DNA of 37,822 nucleotides from Bacteroidaceae bacterium. GTDB lineage: Bacteria > Bacteroidota > Bacteroidia > Bacteroidales > Bacteroidaceae. The notes beneath the pieces are model-generated. The model saw only the letters and a program-made list of their open reading frames with translations, was not told the origin of the DNA and did not search any database. The stretch is from NCBI GenBank assembly GCA_024401305.1, contig JAKSLI010000030.1, positions 1-37,822 on the forward strand, given 5' to 3'. Made by a program: the position numbers and the translations under genes. Positions 33,360 to 37,822 of the stretch are shown piece after piece; within the stretch, counting starts at the first letter, position 1, and the number at the start of each line of letters is the position of its first letter.

Positions 33360-34181
33360 CTATTCAATGTTGTCGAAAATGTCGTCTTCCGGATAGAAAT
33401 TGCGTACCATATTCTGGCTGTATGCGCGGTTGAGTGTGGCATTGTCGATGGTGAAAGTCTTGTCAATGCGACGCTCTAGAAGCGTGTGGCAGAACAGCCA
33501 GTCGTAGGTGTCGAGCTGATAGAACAAGCGTGCTGGACGACCATGGTCAATGCCGGGAAGTTCGCTGTATAGCAGCAGACTGCTGTCGTAGTTGCTTCTG
33601 ATGCCAGAAACCACCTTGCGCGACTCGTTCACTGGAACAGCGCGGTCGGCAGTTCCGTGCACAATCCAAAGCGGAACCTTCGAAAGTCCTTCGTAAGTCT
33701 TTGCCGAACAACCGCCGCAAAGAGCCATTGCCGCAGCCACTTTCTCAGGATAGGTGTTTACGAAATCCATTGTTCCGTAGCCTCCAAGGCTCATGCCGAG
33801 AACAAAGATACGAGTCTTTTCCACGCGGTAATGGCTTTCCATGTACTCAATGACATCCAAAATCTTACGCGGACTCCATGCGCCACCAGGGTTCTGCGGT
33901 GCTACGCAGATGGCTTCCAGCTGAAGTCCTTTCTCTATTGCGGCGATGGTTCCGTAAGAGCGAACGCGGTCAAGGTTCGTTCCGCAAAGACTCCTTCCGT
34001 GCAGGAACACCACGAGCGGCATCTTGTCCTCGCTGTCGTTGTAGAAATATGGAGTCGTAACCCAGAAGTTGTAGCCGCCGCTTATCACGCCGCGCTTCGC
34101 CTCCAGGTTGTATGACTTCTCTTGTGCAAACGCTGTCAAGGCGCCAATACACATTATTAATATAATTACAAATCTTCTCAT
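33360..34181 (-). CDS. Secreted alpha/beta-hydrolase (esterase, PHB-depolymerase-like)
   Basis: A 273-residue protein with a signal peptide (MRRFVIILIMCIGALTAFA, then Q). The alpha/beta-hydrolase core has the oxyanion segment VVFLHGRSLCG, the nucleophile elbow GMSLGGYG, the acid in HGTADRAVP and the His in GIDHGRPA: a complete Ser-Asp-His triad. It resembles the single-domain esterases annotated as PHB-depolymerase-like or CE1-like, which in Bacteroidetes often remove acyl groups from plant polysaccharides; the substrate is not known here. It starts 20 bases after the SPOR-domain gene and shares its terminator. Confidence 0.85.
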   Translation of the reverse strand: MRRFVIILIMCIGALTAFAQEKSYNLEAKRGVISGGYNFWVTTPYFYNDSEDKMPLVVFLHGRSLCGTNLDRVRSYGTIAAIEKGLQLEAICVAPQNPGGAWSPRKILDVIEYMESHYRVEKTRIFVLGMSLGGYGTMDFVNTYPEKVAAAMALCGGCSAKTYEGLSKVPLWIVHGTADRAVPVNESRKVVSGIRSNYDSSLLLYSELPGIDHGRPARLFYQLDTYDWLFCHTLLERRIDKTFTIDNATLNRAYSQNMVRNFYPEDDIFDNIE

Positions 34182-34201
34182 AACATTAAGACCTCATAAC
34201 C

Positions 34202-34594
34202 TCACCACTTCGGCATAAGGCTGTAAGGCTCGCCGTCGTTGCCTATGCCTCGCTCTACGCAGAGTGCAAGTTCCTTGCTGGTCCAGATCCATGCGTTTGT
34301 GACACCACCGGTATAGTCGTAAAGCTCCTTGACTTTCTTCTTAGCCTTGGCTTTGCTGTAGTAGCCGTCAGTGCATACGCGATATGTGGTCTTGCCTTTT
34401 ACATTAACCTTGTAGATGTTGCCATAGACGATGTCGCCAGGAGCATTGTTGTTGAACTGCTGTGCCTGTTCGAGACTTGTAAAGCTGCCAACTACCACAT
34501 AATAGATGGTCTTGGAACTGCTTTTCTTCTGGTTGTTGCCCCATACGCAGACCACTGCGAGGAGCATTGCGATTGCAAGAGCGAGTCTTTTCAT
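34202..34594 (-). CDS. Secreted SPOR-domain protein
   Basis: A 130-residue protein with a signal peptide (MKRLALAIAMLLAVVCVWG) and one SPOR domain (about 30-85: YYVVVGSFTSLEQAQQFNNN, then YKVNVKGKTTYRVCTDGYYS). SPOR domains bind glycan strands of peptidoglycan lacking stem peptides, often at the septum. After the domain comes a 45-residue extension with DAWIW-like aromatics (NAWIWTSKELAL). It is probably periplasmic and is co-transcribed with the esterase. Confidence 0.82.
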   Translation of the reverse strand: MKRLALAIAMLLAVVCVWGNNQKKSSSKTIYYVVVGSFTSLEQAQQFNNNAPGDIVYGNIYKVNVKGKTTYRVCTDGYYSKAKAKKKVKELYDYTGGVTNAWIWTSKELALCVERGIGNDGEPYSLMPKW

Positions 34595-34652
34595 AATTAT
34601 TAATTTAGAATGGTAACGATTTATAATTAGGCACTAAACCACTGATTATTAT

Positions 34653-34801
34653 TTAACCGCAGATTCAACCTAATTTACGCAGATTGAACCAAATTTATTT
34701 TTATAATTGAACCAAAATTGTCGCCACGCGCAGCATCTTTTGAATTATAAAACAAAATTATCTGCGTGAATCTGCGTCAATTTGGTTGAATCTGCGGTTA
34801 A
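34653..34801. repeat. 149-bp intergenic inverted-repeat element
   Basis: 33-base ends (34653-34685 and 34769-34801) are inverted copies with two mismatches, starting TTAACCGCAGATTCAACC. Inner segments (TTTTTATAATTGA and TGAATTATAAAAC) also pair, so nearly the whole element can fold as one hairpin. It starts 12 bases after the prfC stop on the minus strand and may end prfC transcripts. Confidence 0.8.
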
Positions 34802-34812
34802 AAGTCTATGCC

Positions 34813-36411
<1,599 letters not shown>

Positions 36412-36451
36412 CTATTTGATTTACGATTTACGGATTTACAATTTTCGGGTG

Positions 36452-36483
36452 CAAAGGTACGATTAAGCGAGCGAAAAACCAAA
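36452..36483 (-). promoter_or_regulatory. prfC promoter P1
   Basis: On the minus strand, TTTG at 36483-36480, a 20-base spacer and TACCTTTG at 36459-36452. It lies about 41 bases before the prfC ATG. Confidence 0.75.
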
Positions 36484-36526
36484 TTTATTTGAGTTTTTCC
36501 GAGCGTGAGTACCTTAGAACGGAGTT

Positions 36527-36558
36527 CAAAATTACGAATAAGTGAGCGGAAAAGCAAA
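36527..36558 (-). promoter_or_regulatory. prfC promoter P2 (duplicate of P1, 75 bp upstream)
   Basis: TTTG at 36558-36555, a 20-base spacer and TAATTTTG at 36534-36527. The surrounding ~35 bases match the P1 region with few changes (ACGATTAAGCGAGCG versus ACGAATAAGTGAGCG on the plus strand). Confidence 0.7.
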
Positions 36559-36559
36559 T

Positions 36560-36796
36560 TCATGCTCCTATACCGCCATTTGTCACTAACGAAAGGGGGG
36601 TGACAATTTGTCCCCACCCTTTTGCGAGTTCAGGGTCACGTCTGCGCATTTTCTTGATGTAGTCTGTAGGATTGACACTTTCCGGCAGCAATGCTACTAC
36701 ATCAACAACAGAGAAATACCATTGTTCTTCCTCGTCGTCCCAAATAGAACGCACTTTACGTGACTGAAAAATCTGTAATTGTTCGTGCTTGCCCAT
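36560..36796 (-). pseudogene. Truncated BRO-N (phage antirepressor-like) gene
   Basis: Seventy-eight codons beginning MGKHEQLQIFQSRKVRSIWD and continuing EEEQWYFSVVDVVALL, then KMRRRDPELAKGWGQIVTPL. This is the start of the BRO-N domain found in phage antirepressors and related chromosomal proteins. Family members go on for 60 or more residues after this point; here the frame ends with GGIGA and a stop next to the duplicated prfC promoter, so the 3' part is lost. Its own promoter (36875-36882) is still present. Confidence 0.75.
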
Positions 36797-36874
36797 ATTT
36801 TTCGTTGTTTATTCGTTGGTGCCAGCATCAGCCCCTTGAACTATGGGTAGCTCATGCATCTACGTTACTGGGTG

Positions 36875-36882
36875 CAAAATTA
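36875..36882 (-). promoter_or_regulatory. Promoter -7 box of the truncated BRO-N gene
   Basis: The minus strand reads TAATTTTG, an exact -7 match, about 80 bases before the BRO-N start. Confidence 0.45.
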
Positions 36883-37005
36883 CCCAATTAAACATTAACC
36901 GCCAAACATTTCCATGATTATTCCTCGTAGAGCCATGACATTCGTTTTCCTATTGCCGGAATTGTCTTCTCTTCGACTGTATGTTTCATGTAAACCTCTT
37001 GAGTT

Positions 37006-37031
37006 GTGTCCAACTTCTTGGGCTCACTTCA
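37006..37031. mobile_element. Possible relic of an IS3-family terminus
   Basis: GTGTCCAACTTCTTGGGCTC followed by ACTTCA resembles the right-hand ends of IS3-family elements, which carry GTGTCCAACTT plus a G-rich stretch and CAGTTCA. No transposase frame is next to it. If real, it is a solo end. Confidence 0.3.
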
Positions 37032-37072
37032 ACTTGTTGGTACAGCGTCCCCTTAACTAGTTGAGTATAGAA

Positions 37073-37693
37073 TCACTCTGCCAATCCACTTTCAACAAAG
37101 GTATCATATGGATTAGTAGTTAAAACGGGGAGGGAGAACACTTTACCATCATATGAGCAACTATAATACACAGGATCATATATTAACACCGGAGTCTGCC
37201 ATTCCATGTTTTTGTTATCATAGTATCTTGAAAAAGAATGACAGCTGTTATTTAAGCCATCAAATTCTGTTATTCGTCCACTAGGGTGAAACAAATTCCC
37301 AAACTTATGGATAAATCTACGATCCACATGCTCATTTGATAAAAGTAAAAGATTTTCATTGTTAATAGCAGCGTAACCAATTATTCGTTTTCCCATACCG
37401 ACAACATGATTTTCCATCAGTGTTTCTTTGTCAACATTTGCAAAATCAAAGGTAGAAATCGAATCAAAAGCATTAATCTCGACAAATGCTATTTTTGTCT
37501 TTTCGGCTTCTCTTACCTTCATGGACATCTGCATAAAACTATCACATATTGCAAAAAACATTGTGTCATCTATAATAAACTCTTCCAATCTATTTATGTG
37601 GTTTTCATGAACCTGATTACATGAACAGATTACAAATAACAGTACTAATGTACTAATTTTTCTTATTTTTTTTATAGTTTCCATCTTATTCAT
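37073..37693 (-). CDS. Hypothetical lipoprotein
   Basis: A 206-residue protein with a lipoprotein-type signal sequence: basic start, hydrophobic STLVLLFVIC, then CSCNQ with a likely lipidated Cys near residue 25. The mature part is mixed alpha/beta with segments such as TKIAFVEINAFDSI and IIGYAAINNENLLLL. I do not recognise the family. The start could be either Met1 or Met4. Composition is AT-rich compared with neighbouring housekeeping genes. No clear promoter is seen; the upstream region holds the edge hairpins. Confidence 0.55.
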   Translation of the reverse strand: MNKMETIKKIRKISTLVLLFVICSCNQVHENHINRLEEFIIDDTMFFAICDSFMQMSMKVREAEKTKIAFVEINAFDSISTFDFANVDKETLMENHVVGMGKRIIGYAAINNENLLLLSNEHVDRRFIHKFGNLFHPSGRITEFDGLNNSCHSFSRYYDNKNMEWQTPVLIYDPVYYSCSYDGKVFSLPVLTTNPYDTFVESGLAE

Positions 37694-37729
37694 TTTCTCA
37701 TCGAATTATTATGCCAAGTGTGAACATGA

Positions 37730-37797
37730 ACGGTTCTCCTTCGCGTTATTCATTTCATTCCGTATCGTAGAACCGTCCGTGTGCCACGAGCGCACAC
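37730..37797. repeat. Two hairpins at the window edge
   Basis: ACGGTTCT (37730-37737) pairs with AGAACCGT (37769-37776), and GTGTGC (37779-37784) with GCACAC (37792-37797). They follow one another closely and suggest a structured RNA or element end. The context is cut by the window. Confidence 0.45.
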
Positions 37798-37822
37798 ATC
37801 TATATATGAGGGTTGGCTACCC

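Noticed and set aside
37730-37797. Group II intron domain V, suggested by ACGGTTCTACG after a small hairpin on the minus strand
   Set aside because: The 5' strand of domain V (a GAGCCG-like stretch before GTGTGC) is missing, and no reverse transcriptase gene is visible. The sequence stops at the edge, so it cannot be supported.

Overview
The window looks like chromosomal DNA of a Bacteroidales bacterium, most likely Prevotellaceae (Prevotella/Segatella-like). Reasons visible in the sequence: about a dozen promoters of the Bacteroidetes type (-33 TTTG, about 19-20 bases, -7 TAnnTTTG); a single fused secDF gene; a TonB-dependent receptor with a carboxypeptidase-regulatory-like N-terminal domain; a BspA-type leucine-rich repeat protein; and a glycogen gene set made of a GT3 (eukaryote-like) synthase, a GH13 branching enzyme of the eukaryote-like type and a DUF3417-type phosphorylase. 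This assignment rests on gene content and signals; no database search was possible.

Layout. 1-5.3 kb (minus strand): the start of a TlpA-like thioredoxin, secDF, a membrane-anchored EEP-family phosphohydrolase and a nitroreductase. 5.3-14.4 kb (minus): a long co-directional run, in transcription order POT peptide transporter, engB, ABC exporter, smpB, a 52-residue protein coupled to hisB, hisB, a response regulator and a TonB-dependent receptor. 15-20.8 kb (plus): a secreted MORN-repeat protein, a YhcH/YjgK/YiaL protein, glgB and a secreted WG-repeat protein. 20.85-24.6 kb is an accessory, partly decayed stretch: a 22-codon remnant of a GH31 gene end, three copies of a dispersed repeat, a DUF4160/DUF2442 pair, small hypothetical genes behind duplicated promoters, a truncated secreted-protein gene, tandem repeats behind a promoter, a candidate small RNA and a CdiA-CT-like protein. 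24.6-33.1 kb (minus): a GH31 alpha-xylosidase/alpha-glucosidase with a tiny membrane peptide behind it, a BspA-type LRR protein, and the glgA-glgP operon. 33.3-37.8 kb (minus): a secreted esterase with a SPOR-domain protein, prfC with a duplicated promoter, a truncated BRO-N gene and a lipoprotein.

How the genes fit together. GlgA (elongation), GlgB (branching) and GlgP (phosphorolysis) form a cytoplasmic glycogen cycle split over two loci about 13 kb apart. The secreted GH31 enzyme and the esterase are plausible periplasmic carbohydrate-processing enzymes, but no SusC/SusD pair is present in the window.

The most unusual feature is non-coding. Gaps between co-directional genes hold short modular elements: a conserved AGCC-containing leader followed by a palindrome whose stem sequence differs from copy to copy while base pairing is kept. 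At least six copies lie in the sense direction of the flanking genes, often touching the upstream stop codon or sitting just before the next start. Three further kinds of inverted repeat (5304-5475, 20927-21058 and relatives, 34653-34801) also fill intergenic gaps. No tRNA, rRNA, CRISPR array or intact insertion sequence was recognised.
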